This document shows positions 12,692-20,733 of a stretch of 43,906 bases of DNA, piece after piece. The stretch is from Candidatus Segetimicrobium genomatis. Lineage in GTDB: Bacteria > Sysuimicrobiota > Sysuimicrobiia > Sysuimicrobiales > Kaftiobacteriaceae. The notes beneath the pieces were generated by a model. It was not told where the DNA came from. It was given only the letters and a program-made list of their open reading frames with translations, and searched no databases. Positions within the stretch are counted from its first letter, which is position 1, and every line of letters begins with the position of its first letter. Location of the stretch: positions 1 through 43,906 of the forward strand of contig VBAI01000183.1 of the NCBI GenBank assembly GCA_005882295.1, read 5' to 3'. The position numbers and the translations under genes are program-made.

Positions 12692-13164
12692 CTCCCCGAA
12701 ACGACACTGCCGATCGCACGCGCAGGATCCGAGACATTATCACAGGCCGGGCGGTGCAGACACAGGCCGACCTAGTTGTAGCGCTGCGGCAGCAGCGTGT
12801 TCACGTCACCCAGGCCACGATCAGCCGCGATATCAAGCGGCTGGGCCTCGTGAAAGTGCCGGCGGCGGATGGCCGGTACCGGTACGTGTTGCCGGGCGCC
12901 GCCCGGGAGCCCACCCCAGAGGCGGCCACACGCCTTCGCAGCGTCTTTGAGGAATTTGCCCTCTCTGTCGAGAGAGGGTCGGACCTCGTGCTGGTGAAGA
13001 CGGTGGCCGGCGGAGCCTCGCCAGTGGCAGAGGCGATCGACGATGTGCGCTGGCCGGAGGTAGCCGGCACGGTCGCCGGTGAGAACACGATCATCGTGGT
13101 GCCCCGGTCTCGCTCCGCTATCCGGACGGTTCTGCGGCGGCTCCATGATGTGCTTCCGCGCTAA
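12688..13164 (+). CDS. argR: Arginine repressor
   Basis: N-terminal winged helix (TQADLVVALRQQRVHVTQATISRDIKRLGLVKVP) and C-terminal oligomerisation/Arg-binding region; ATGA overlap with argH. Confidence 0.93.
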   Translation: MTPRNDTADRTRRIRDIITGRAVQTQADLVVALRQQRVHVTQATISRDIKRLGLVKVPAADGRYRYVLPGAAREPTPEAATRLRSVFEEFALSVERGSDLVLVKTVAGGASPVAEAIDDVRWPEVAGTVAGENTIIVVPRSRSAIRTVLRRLHDVLPR

Positions 13165-13186
13165 GGCGTCCTCCACGGCCATCGTC

Positions 13187-13216
13187 GTTTCCCGCTCCTG
13201 CTTCCCGTTTCCCGCC
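13187..13216 (+). repeat. Single periodic arm GTTTCCCGCTCCTGCTTCCCGTTTCCCGCC
   Basis: Resembles the right arm of the element at 35758-35835 (GTTTCCCGTTTCCCGCTTCCG); no obvious partner arm nearby. Confidence 0.55.
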
Positions 13217-13227
13217 GTGGGTTCCGC

Positions 13228-13233
13228 TATAAT
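13228..13233 (+). promoter_or_regulatory. -10 box TATAAT upstream of pgpH
   Basis: Consensus TATAAT ending 8 nt before ATG 13242; no clear -35 and no Shine-Dalgarno. Confidence 0.6.
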
Positions 13234-13241
13234 AGTGGGCG

Positions 13242-15332
13242 ATGTGGCCCCGCCTGCGACGTCCGTGGACCATTGCGCTTGCGCCGTCACGAAAGGTGGC
13301 CATCGGGGCCGCCACCTGTGTCGCTCTCACCCTGGTCACCGGCGCGCAGTACCTTCCCGCTAGGCTACAACTTCGCGAAGGCTGGGTCAGCCCCAGGGAC
13401 GTCACCGCGTCGCGCACCGTTGAGTTCGTCGACCGCGCCCGAACCGAGGCCCTACGCCGAGCCGCGGCCGAGAGCATCCAGCCGGTGTATCGCCGGTCGG
13501 CTGGAGAGATTACCCACGCGCAAGACGTCATTGCCCAGACCGTGGCGGCGGTGGAGCGGGCGCGCCGGGGGGGCGGCCTTTCCTACACCGAGCGCCGCGT
13601 GCTGCTCAGCCGCGAATCGCCAATTCCTCTCGATGATCCTGCCGCCCTTGCGGCGTTGACGGTTGATGCCGCTGCCCTGGCCCTGGCCCGCACGACCGCC
13701 GAGCGGGTGGTGACGGCCAGCATGGACGCCGGGATCAAACCCGAGGAGCTCCCGCGGGCCCAGATGCAGGCGCGGGTCGCCATCCGCGCGCTCCAGCTTT
13801 CCGGCCGGACGATGACGCTGGCGAGCGCGCTTGTGCAGGGGGCGCTGGGACCCAACATCACGATCGATGTGGCTGAAACCCAGCGGCTCCAGCAGCGAGC
13901 GGCGGAGAGCGTTGAACCCGTGACCACTCGCATCCTGCGGGGTGAGATCGTCGTGCGCCGCGGGGAGGTGGTCACCGAAGCCCACATGCAGAAGCTCGCC
14001 GCGCTGGGTCTGGTGCGCGCCCCATTCTCGTGGCAGCGCCCGCTTGGTGTGGCCCTCATTGTGGTACTGGTTGTGGCGATGAGCTTTGCGTATATGCGCC
14101 AGTACCACCCGGACATCTGGGCGGAGGACCGCCTGCTCCTGGTGTGGAGTCTTGCCGTAGTCCTCACCGTGGGGCTGGCCAGGGCGCTGGTGGCTCAGGT
14201 CAATCCGTACGCGATCCCGCTGGCCGCCGGCGCCGTGTTGATCGCCGTGCTGCTGCGGCCCCGGCTGGCATTATACACAGCAGCGGTGATCAGCATGCTG
14301 GTGGCCACCGTCGTAGGCGCCGACATCCGGCTCGGGCTGGTCACGTTTATCGGATCGTCCGTCGGGGTGTACGCGATCAAGCGCATCGTCCACCGCACCG
14401 ACCTGATGCTGGCCGGGGCGTGGGTGGGCGGCGCGAACGCGGTCTGCGTCCTGGCCCTCAACCTCATGGATCAACTGCCGTGGTATCCGGACATCGCCAC
14501 CGACGCGATCTATGGGTCAGCGAACGGGGTCATCGTCGGGGTCATTGCCATCGGCACGCTGCCGTACCTGGAGCAACTCTTTGGGTTGGTGACGCCGATC
14601 AAATTGCTGGAACTCAGCAACCCCAGCCACCCGCTCTTACGGCGGATGCAGGTGGAGGCCGCGGGCACGTACCATCACAGTCTGATCGTCGCCAACCTCG
14701 CCGAGGCGGCCGCTGACGCCATTGGCGCCGACAGCCTGCTCGTGCGCGTGGGGGCTTATTACCATGATGTGGGGAAACTCCGCCGGCCGGTGTTCTTCGT
14801 TGAAAATCAGGCCGGGGTCGAGAATCCTCACGAGAAAATGGCACCCAGTCTCTCCGCCCTGACGCTGCTCTCGCATGTGCGCGATGGGCTCGAGCTGGCG
14901 CGGGAGTATGGACTGCCCTCCGCAGTGGCCGATTTCATCCCGCAGCATCATGGGACTAATCTCATCACGTACTTCTATCACCAGGCGCTGCAGCGCGGAG
15001 ACGCCGTCAGCGAAGAGGGCTTTCGATACGAGGGGCCAAAGCCGCAGAGCCGGGAGGCCGCGGTCGTGATGCTCGCTGATGCCGTTGAAGGAGCCACCCG
15101 CGCGCTCCCGAAGCCGACGCCCGACCGCATCGAACAAACCGCCCGGCGGATCATCCGCGACAAGCTCGACGATGGCCAGCTGAATGAATCCAACCTGAGT
15201 TTTCGTGACCTGGACGTCATCGCCCGGACGTTCTCCCGCCTGCTGGCAACGATGTTCCATCCGCGGATCGAATACCCCGAGCTGGAGCGCGACCTCCGGG
15301 CCGGGCAACGCGACCGTGCTCCCGTGCGGTGA
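13242..15332 (+). CDS. pgpH: 7TMR-HD family membrane HD phosphohydrolase (PgpH/YqfF-like, probable c-di-AMP phosphodiesterase)
   Basis: N-terminal extracellular region, multiple TM helices, HD domain AAGTYHHSLIVANLAEAAADAIGADSLLVRVGAYYHDVGKLRRPVFFVENQ; followed by ybeY and dgkA as in many Gram-positive-type genomes. Confidence 0.9.
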   Translation: MWPRLRRPWTIALAPSRKVAIGAATCVALTLVTGAQYLPARLQLREGWVSPRDVTASRTVEFVDRARTEALRRAAAESIQPVYRRSAGEITHAQDVIAQTVAAVERARRGGGLSYTERRVLLSRESPIPLDDPAALAALTVDAAALALARTTAERVVTASMDAGIKPEELPRAQMQARVAIRALQLSGRTMTLASALVQGALGPNITIDVAETQRLQQRAAESVEPVTTRILRGEIVVRRGEVVTEAHMQKLAALGLVRAPFSWQRPLGVALIVVLVVAMSFAYMRQYHPDIWAEDRLLLVWSLAVVLTVGLARALVAQVNPYAIPLAAGAVLIAVLLRPRLALYTAAVISMLVATVVGADIRLGLVTFIGSSVGVYAIKRIVHRTDLMLAGAWVGGANAVCVLALNLMDQLPWYPDIATDAIYGSANGVIVGVIAIGTLPYLEQLFGLVTPIKLLELSNPSHPLLRRMQVEAAGTYHHSLIVANLAEAAADAIGADSLLVRVGAYYHDVGKLRRPVFFVENQAGVENPHEKMAPSLSALTLLSHVRDGLELAREYGLPSAVADFIPQHHGTNLITYFYHQALQRGDAVSEEGFRYEGPKPQSREAAVVMLADAVEGATRALPKPTPDRIEQTARRIIRDKLDDGQLNESNLSFRDLDVIARTFSRLLATMFHPRIEYPELERDLRAGQRDRAPVR

Positions 15333-15339
15333 CTGCCCG

Positions 15340-15834
15340 ATGCAGGTGTCGGTGGCCCTTTATGTGCGCCGGCCAGGGATCACCGTCCCGCGGCTGCGGC
15401 ACGTCGTTAGGCATGTGCTCCGACGGCAGCGGTGCGCTCCCGACACCGAGGTGGCGCTCGCCCTAGTGTCCGATGCGACCGTCCGGAGACTCAACCGACA
15501 GTTTCTTGGTATCGACCGGCCCACCGATGTCCTGTCTTTTCCGGCGACCCGTGCGCGCGCCCGCGTGGTCAGGAGACGGATCCAGGATCCTGGATCCAAG
15601 ATCCTGGATCGAGAGGTGCGGGGCTATCTGGGCGACGTGGTGATCTCCGTGGATCGCGCCCGCGTGCAGGCCCGCGCCGTCGGCCATCCCCTGCGCACGG
15701 AGATCGCGCTGCTGGCAGTGCACGGGCTCCTGCACCTGCTGGGTTACGACGACCGGCGGCGGACAGACGCCGTCCACATGAGCCGTCGGCAACGCGTCCT
15801 GGCGGCAGAGGCCGGGTTCGAGGTGGCAGGATGA
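15340..15834 (+). CDS. ybeY: Endoribonuclease/rRNA maturation factor YbeY
   Basis: RRLNRQFLGIDRPTDVLSFP ... LGDVVISVDRAR ... VHGLLHLLGYDD; ATG 15340. Confidence 0.92.
   Translation: MQVSVALYVRRPGITVPRLRHVVRHVLRRQRCAPDTEVALALVSDATVRRLNRQFLGIDRPTDVLSFPATRARARVVRRRIQDPGSKILDREVRGYLGDVVISVDRARVQARAVGHPLRTEIALLAVHGLLHLLGYDDRRRTDAVHMSRRQRVLAAEAGFEVAG
15578..15612 (+). repeat. In-frame palindromic repeat inside ybeY (GGATCCAGGATCCTGGATCC plus AAGATCCTGGATCGAG)
   Basis: 15578-15597 is a perfect 20-bp palindrome, followed by a further half-copy; encodes RIQDPGSKILDRE. Confidence 0.88.
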
Positions 15835-16319
15835 CTCGGGCGGGATCGCGCCAGGCGTTGCGGCAGGCGCTGGCGTTCGCCCTTGAAGGCCTTCGCTACG
15901 CCGCGCGCACGCAGCGGGCATTCCGCATCCAGCTGGTGATCACCGCGGTCGTCGGTGTCATACTCCTAGGGCTGAGAATGCCCGCGCTGGAGTCCGCCGT
16001 GACCGTGCTGTCCATTCTGGTGGTGCTGGTCGTGGAACTGATCAATACCGGTGTGGAAGTGGTGGTGGATTTGCTGGTCGAGCGCAACCACCACGCGCTG
16101 GCGAAGGTGGCCAAAGATGTCGCCGCGGCGGCAGTTGTCGTCGCGGCGGCTGGGGCAGCGGTTGTCGGCCTCCTCATCTTGGGTCCGCCGCTTGGATCGG
16201 CGTTGGGTCTCGGCGCCGGCACCGCGGCCCGCTGGTCGCGTATCGGCGCGGTGGTAGCCCTGCTGGCCGGTGCGGGAGCCCTTCTCTGGATCGGAGCGCG
16301 AGGGCGCTCATCCTCTTGA
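15831..16319 (+). CDS. dgkA: Diacylglycerol/undecaprenol kinase family protein
   Basis: ALEGLRYAARTQRAFRIQLVITAVV...VVELINTGVEVVVDLLVERNHHALAKVAKDVAAAAV, the DgkA/UndK signature; ATGA overlap with ybeY. Confidence 0.9.
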   Translation: MTRAGSRQALRQALAFALEGLRYAARTQRAFRIQLVITAVVGVILLGLRMPALESAVTVLSILVVLVVELINTGVEVVVDLLVERNHHALAKVAKDVAAAAVVVAAAGAAVVGLLILGPPLGSALGLGAGTAARWSRIGAVVALLAGAGALLWIGARGRSSS

Positions 16320-16376
16320 ACGCGTGAGAGCGCTGCTGGCGCCAGACCAGCCCCTCAGCTGAGACGTAGACTCTGA

Positions 16377-16440
16377 CCCCCTCACCCTTTGTCCCTCTCC
16401 CTCCTGGGAGAGGGGAATGAGGATGGGCGCTGCCGCGCCC
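16377..16440 (-). repeat. Copy 1 (inverted) of ~64-bp two-hairpin element
   Basis: Reverse complement GGGCGCGGCAGCGCCCATCCTCATTCCCCTCTCCCAGGAGGGAGAGGGACAAAGGGTGAGGGGG aligns with copies at 17551 and 18647. Confidence 0.9.
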
Positions 16441-16539
16441 CCCTTACAGAGGAGCCCGTCCGGAAACGTCGTAACTTCTCAACGTCCCGCAGCGTTGAAA
16501 CGCAATACCCAGAAGGCTCATGCTCCCAGGGGGGTGGGG

Positions 16540-17553
16540 ATGTTGCGTAAAGCCGTCGCCTACGCGCTGACGGTTGCGCTGACTGTGGCCACCGTGTCAT
16601 ACGCGGTGCTGGCGCAGCCGCGCAGCCGCGTGGATACCGTGCGCGCGCGTGGAAAGCTGGTCTGCGGCGTCTCCGGTACGACGCCGGGCTTCTCCTTTCC
16701 GGATCCCGTGTCCGGCCGGTTGGTCGGGTTCGACGCCGACTTCTGCTGGGCCGTAGCCTCATTTCTCGACGTGCCCGACGTGGAATTCGTCAACCTGACG
16801 TCGGCCAGCCGCATTCCCGCCGTGGTCTCCGGCTCCGTGGATGTGGTCTTCCGCACCACGACGCAGACCATCAGCCGCGATGACCAGGTCGACTTCGGGC
16901 CGGTCACGTTCTATGACGGCCAGCGCCTCATGGTCCGTGCAGACTCACGGATCAGCGGATTAGATGATCTCAACGGCGCGCGTATTTGCGTCTTCACCGG
17001 AACAACGAGCGAACGAAACATCACAGATCAGATGCGCCTGCGCAACTTCCGGTTTCAGCAGATCACGTTTGCCGAAGCCAAGCAGGCGTTTGATGGATTG
17101 GCTGCGGGCCGGTGCGATGTTTTCACCACCGACGCCAGCCAGCTCACCGCGTTCCGGGCCACGGCCCCCAACCCGGCGGACTTCAAGATCGTCGGCCGCG
17201 AGTTCAGCGACGAGCCACTGGCGCCAATGTTCCAGGAGAACGACTCCAAGTGGGCGGACGTGGTGGCCTACACGGTGTGGGGGATGATTCTGGCCGAGGA
17301 GTTGGGCATCACCCAGGCGGTGGTCCGAGATCCCGCGCAGCTGGCCGAGGCGACGGCCAAGGACCCCAACGCGAAGAATCTCATGGAGCTGAAGGGCGGC
17401 GCCATCCAGCGCGTGCTTCGGCTGGTCGGCAACTACGGCGAGGTCTATGACCGATACTTCGGGCCGCGCCAGAAGACGGCTATCAGCCGCCCGGGGACGC
17501 GGAATGACCTGGCGAAGCGAGGGGGAGCCCAGACCAGCCGGCCATTCAGGTGA
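16540..17553 (+). CDS. aapJ: Amino-acid ABC transporter substrate-binding protein (AapJ/BztA-like)
   Basis: VDTVRARGKLVCGVSGTTPGFSFPDPVSGRLVGFDADFCWAVASFL; genes for two permeases and an ATPase follow; ATG 16540 precedes a hydrophobic signal sequence. Confidence 0.88.
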   Translation: MLRKAVAYALTVALTVATVSYAVLAQPRSRVDTVRARGKLVCGVSGTTPGFSFPDPVSGRLVGFDADFCWAVASFLDVPDVEFVNLTSASRIPAVVSGSVDVVFRTTTQTISRDDQVDFGPVTFYDGQRLMVRADSRISGLDDLNGARICVFTGTTSERNITDQMRLRNFRFQQITFAEAKQAFDGLAAGRCDVFTTDASQLTAFRATAPNPADFKIVGREFSDEPLAPMFQENDSKWADVVAYTVWGMILAEELGITQAVVRDPAQLAEATAKDPNAKNLMELKGGAIQRVLRLVGNYGEVYDRYFGPRQKTAISRPGTRNDLAKRGGAQTSRPFR

Positions 17554-17612
17554 GGTCGCGGAGCGACCAACCTCATTCCCCTCTCCCGGAGGGAGAGGGA
17601 TAAACGGTGAGG
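17551..17612 (+). repeat. Copy 2 of ~64-bp two-hairpin element
   Basis: GGTCGCGGAGCGACCAACCTCATTCCCCTCTCCCGGAGGGAGAGGGATAAACGGTGAGGGGA; contains the GTG start (17607) of the next gene. Confidence 0.92.
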
Positions 17613-18632
17613 GGAATAGGGTCGGATATCTTGCGGACCAGGTCTCCGTTCTGGCGGGATGCCCGCGCGCTGGCCGTCCTCGCGCAAGTCCTCGTGGTCG
17701 TCATCGTGGCCCTCGCCCTGGCGGGGGCCATGGCCACGTTACGGCGAAGCTTTATCCGCCAGAACATCCACCTGGATTGGAGCGTGCTGCGCCAGCCGGC
17801 GGGATTCGATCTCAGCGCGCTGCAGTGGACGGTGGACCTTGATACCCTGCGCATCAAGCGGTACGAGCCCACCGACAGCAACGCCGAGGCGATCATCGCC
17901 GGCCTGATCAACACCATTCAGGTCGCGGTCATGGGAATCGTCCTGGCGACACTCCTCGGCGTGGTGGCCGGCGTGGCCAGGCTCTCGCAGAACTGGCTTG
18001 TCGGCAGGATGGCGCTGGGCTACGTCGAGGCGCTCCGCAACACCCCGCTGCTCGTGCAACTGTTCTTCTGGTATTTCGGCATCTTTCTGCAGCTGCCGGA
18101 TGGATCGTCCAGCCACCCGCCGTTGCGACTGCTGGGGAGCCTGGTGACCCTCACCAACTCCGGCCTCGCGGTCGGTGGGACGCGTGTTGAGCGCTTCGGG
18201 CGCCTGGTGGCCGAGGGCGGGTACCAGCTGACCCCGGAGCTGGCCGCGCTCGTGATCGGGCTGGCCGTCTACACCTCCGCCTTCATTGCGGAGATCGTGC
18301 GTGGGGGGATCCAGACGGTGTCCCGCGGGCAGATGGAAGCTGCGCGCAGCCTGGGTCTCACGTATCGGCAGGGGCTAAGGCTCATTGTGCTGCCACAGGC
18401 GTTTCGCATCATCATCCCCCCATTGGGCAACCAGTTTCTCAACCTGACCAAGAACAGCAGCCTGGCGCTGGGGATTGGCTACGCTGAGCTGCTGACGGCG
18501 GCCAACACCGTGAGCAGCCAGTCGTTCCGCTCGCTGGAGGCGTTCACCGTCGTCACCGTCGCCTACTTGATGGTATCGCTCGTGATTTCCGCTGGGCTGA
18601 ACCTGATCCGCCGGCGCCTGGCCACATCGTGA
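17607..18632 (+). CDS. aapQ: Amino-acid ABC transporter permease (AapQ-like)
   Basis: HisM-type permease: MALGYVEALRNTPLLVQLFFWYFGIF...EIVRGGIQTVSRGQMEAARSLGLTYRQGLRLIVLPQAFRIIIPPLGNQFLNLTKNSSLALGIGY. Confidence 0.9.
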   Translation: MRGIGSDILRTRSPFWRDARALAVLAQVLVVVIVALALAGAMATLRRSFIRQNIHLDWSVLRQPAGFDLSALQWTVDLDTLRIKRYEPTDSNAEAIIAGLINTIQVAVMGIVLATLLGVVAGVARLSQNWLVGRMALGYVEALRNTPLLVQLFFWYFGIFLQLPDGSSSHPPLRLLGSLVTLTNSGLAVGGTRVERFGRLVAEGGYQLTPELAALVIGLAVYTSAFIAEIVRGGIQTVSRGQMEAARSLGLTYRQGLRLIVLPQAFRIIIPPLGNQFLNLTKNSSLALGIGYAELLTAANTVSSQSFRSLEAFTVVTVAYLMVSLVISAGLNLIRRRLATS

Positions 18633-18646
18633 TGGGGAACACGAGA

Positions 18647-18709
18647 GGGTGCGGCAGCACCCAACCTTGTTCCCCTCTCCCTGGAGGGAGAGGGATAAAG
18701 GGTGAGGGA
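18647..18709 (+). repeat. Copy 3 of ~64-bp two-hairpin element
   Basis: GGGTGCGGCAGCACCCAACCTTGTTCCCCTCTCCCTGGAGGGAGAGGGATAAAGGGTGAGGGAG; contains the GTG start (18702) of the next gene. Confidence 0.92.
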
Positions 18710-19733
18710 GCTTAGAGTGACGGCTCCAGCATACGCGCTCACGCCACCCCAGATCCGTCTGTCCGCGCAGCAATGGGCGCAGCGCAATCTCTTCAACGGT
18801 ACCTGGAACACGCTGCTGACGGTGGCAACCTTCGTCCCGTTGATGCTGGTGGCCACGCGCCTGGCACAGTGGACGGCGCATGCACACTGGGGAGTGATCG
18901 CCGATCATCCGCGCTTCTGGCTGATCGGCCTGATGCCGGTGGGGCTCGCGGCCCGGGCGTACTGGGCGGGTGGGCTCATCGCCGTGATGGTGCCCGTCAC
19001 GGTGCTCCTGGCGCGCGCGCGGGTGCAGCCGGCCGCGCTCGGCGGCGCCTGGGGGGGAATCCTCATCGCGGTCGCCTGGTTCATGTCTCCGGTGCGGCTG
19101 GACCAGATTGGCGGTTTCTACCTGACGGTGCTCCTGGCGACGATCGCGATTGCCGGGTCGTTTCCCATCGGCGTCCTGGTCGGGATCGGCCGGGTGAGCC
19201 AGCTGCCCGTGGTGCGGGTTCTCTCCATGCTGTACATCGAGCTCATCCGCGGTATTCCATTCATCGCTGTGCTGTTGTGGTTTTCTGTCTTCGTCACCTT
19301 GCTCTCGGGGGACGCGCTGAGCCGGGTCGAGCGGGCCATGGTCGCCATGATCATCTTCACCTCCGCCTACGTCGGCGAGATTGTTCGGGCTGGCATCCAG
19401 TCGGTGCCGCGCGGACAGGTGGAGGCGGCGCGGGCCCTCGGTCTGTCGGGGTTGGCGACGATGCGCCACGTTGTGTTGCCGCAGGCGGTGAAGAACATGA
19501 TCCCCGCGCTGGTCGGGCAGTTCATCAGCCTGTTCAAGGATACGTCGCTGGCGGTGATCATCGGGCTGACAGAACTGGTCGGGACCGGTCGGGCCCTGCT
19601 GGCGATGACGCAATACCTCCACGACGTGCGGGAGGTCTATGTCGTCCTCCTCCTTGTTTACTTTGTGTGCTCCTACAGCATGTCGCACGCGAGTCGCACG
19701 CTGGAGCGACGGTTCGGACTTGGAGAGAGGTAA
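18702..19733 (+). CDS. aapM: Amino-acid ABC transporter permease (AapM-like)
   Basis: VLSMLYIELIRGIPFIAVLLWFSVF...EIVRAGIQSVPRGQVEAARALGLSGLATMRHVVLPQAVKNMIPALVGQFISLFKDTSLAVIIGL. Confidence 0.9.
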   Translation: MRELRVTAPAYALTPPQIRLSAQQWAQRNLFNGTWNTLLTVATFVPLMLVATRLAQWTAHAHWGVIADHPRFWLIGLMPVGLAARAYWAGGLIAVMVPVTVLLARARVQPAALGGAWGGILIAVAWFMSPVRLDQIGGFYLTVLLATIAIAGSFPIGVLVGIGRVSQLPVVRVLSMLYIELIRGIPFIAVLLWFSVFVTLLSGDALSRVERAMVAMIIFTSAYVGEIVRAGIQSVPRGQVEAARALGLSGLATMRHVVLPQAVKNMIPALVGQFISLFKDTSLAVIIGLTELVGTGRALLAMTQYLHDVREVYVVLLLVYFVCSYSMSHASRTLERRFGLGER

Positions 19734-19792
19734 CGCGTAGTCGCGATGCCGGGCCTTGAGCCTGCGAAGTATACTTGGAGTGAGGTGAGAGC

Positions 19793-20587
19793 GTGAACGA
19801 GACACCCGTGAGTGCGGGCGCCAACGCGACAACGCGCCAACGCGACAACGGCCCAATCATTTTGCTGGAGGATGTCCATAAGTGGTTCGGCAAGCTGCAC
19901 GTCCTGCGCGGGATCACCGTAAAGGTCTGGCCGGGGGAGGTGGTGGTCGTCGCCGGGCCATCGGGATCGGGGAAGTCCACGATGATCCGATGCATCAACC
20001 GGCTGGAGAGTCACCAACGCGGCCGCATCGTCGTGGACGGGATCGAGCTCACCGACGACGTGCACAACATTGATGCGGTGCGCAGCGAAGTCGGGATGGT
20101 GTTCCAGTCGTTCAACCTGTTCCCTCACCTCACCGCCCTGCAGAATGTCAGCCTGGCGCCGGTGAAAGTCCGGAAATGGCCGAAGCACAAAGCGGAACGC
20201 GTGGCGGTCGAGTTGCTGGATCGCGTCGGCATCCCCGAGAAGGCGCACATCTACCCGGCGCAACTCTCCGGAGGCCAGCAGCAGCGCGTGGCCATCGCGC
20301 GGGCCCTGGCGATGCAGCCCAAGATCATGCTGTTCGACGAGCCCACCTCGGCCCTGGATCCGGAGATGATCCAGGAAGTCCTGGACGTGATGCGGGGGCT
20401 GGCCCGCGATACCGGGATGACGATGATCGTGGTGACCCATGAGATGGGTTTTGCCCGCGAGGTTGCCGACCGCATTCTCTTCATGGATGAGGGAGTGATT
20501 GTCGAGGAAGGCGCACCGGAGCATTTCTTCACCAACCCGACCCATCCCAGAACACAACAATTCCTCTCGAAGATTCTGCACCAATAG
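19793..20587 (+). CDS. aapP: Amino-acid ABC transporter ATP-binding protein (AapP/GlnQ-like)
   Basis: Walker [10 protein letters not shown], signature [35 protein letters not shown]. Confidence 0.95.
   Translation: MNETPVSAGANATTRQRDNGPIILLEDVHKWFGKLHVLRGITVKVWPGEVVVVAGPSGSGKSTMIRCINRLESHQRGRIVVDGIELTDDVHNIDAVRSEVGMVFQSFNLFPHLTALQNVSLAPVKVRKWPKHKAERVAVELLDRVGIPEKAHIYPAQLSGGQQQRVAIARALAMQPKIMLFDEPTSALDPEMIQEVLDVMRGLARDTGMTMIVVTHEMGFAREVADRILFMDEGVIVEEGAPEHFFTNPTHPRTQQFLSKILHQ
19819..19850 (+). repeat. Perfect 16-bp tandem duplication inside aapP 5' end
   Basis: CGCCAACGCGACAACG twice without mismatch, encoding part of [10 protein letters not shown]. Confidence 0.9.
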
Positions 20588-20589
20588 AA

Positions 20590-20677
20590 ACAATTGTGAA
20601 TTGTCGATTGAAAATTGTGGATTGAACGACCCGTAGTTTCAATTCGCAATCCCACAATCTACATTCCGACAATTCCG
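20590..20677 (+). repeat. Inverted repeat with ~7-nt periodic arms (ATTGTGG / CCACAAT type)
   Basis: GTGAATTGTCGATTGAAAATTGTGGATTGAA versus TTCAATTCGCAATCCCACAATCTACATTCCGACAATTC, with small indels. Confidence 0.8.
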
Positions 20678-20681
20678 TGCG

Positions 20682-20690
20682 TGTTATAAT
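20682..20690 (+). promoter_or_regulatory. Extended -10 TGTTATAAT
   Basis: TGN-TATAAT; ends 8 nt before ATG 20699, which opens only a 4-codon ORF (MLRR*). Confidence 0.55.
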
Positions 20691-20733
20691 CAGACGCGAT
20701 GCTGCGGCGATAGAAAGGTCGTGACGGTCCTCT

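Noticed and set aside
16377-18709. Insertion sequence or MITE explanation for the three 64-bp copies
   Set aside because: No target-site duplications or terminal inverted repeats of an IS type were recognised and no transposase is present; left as an unclassified repeat.
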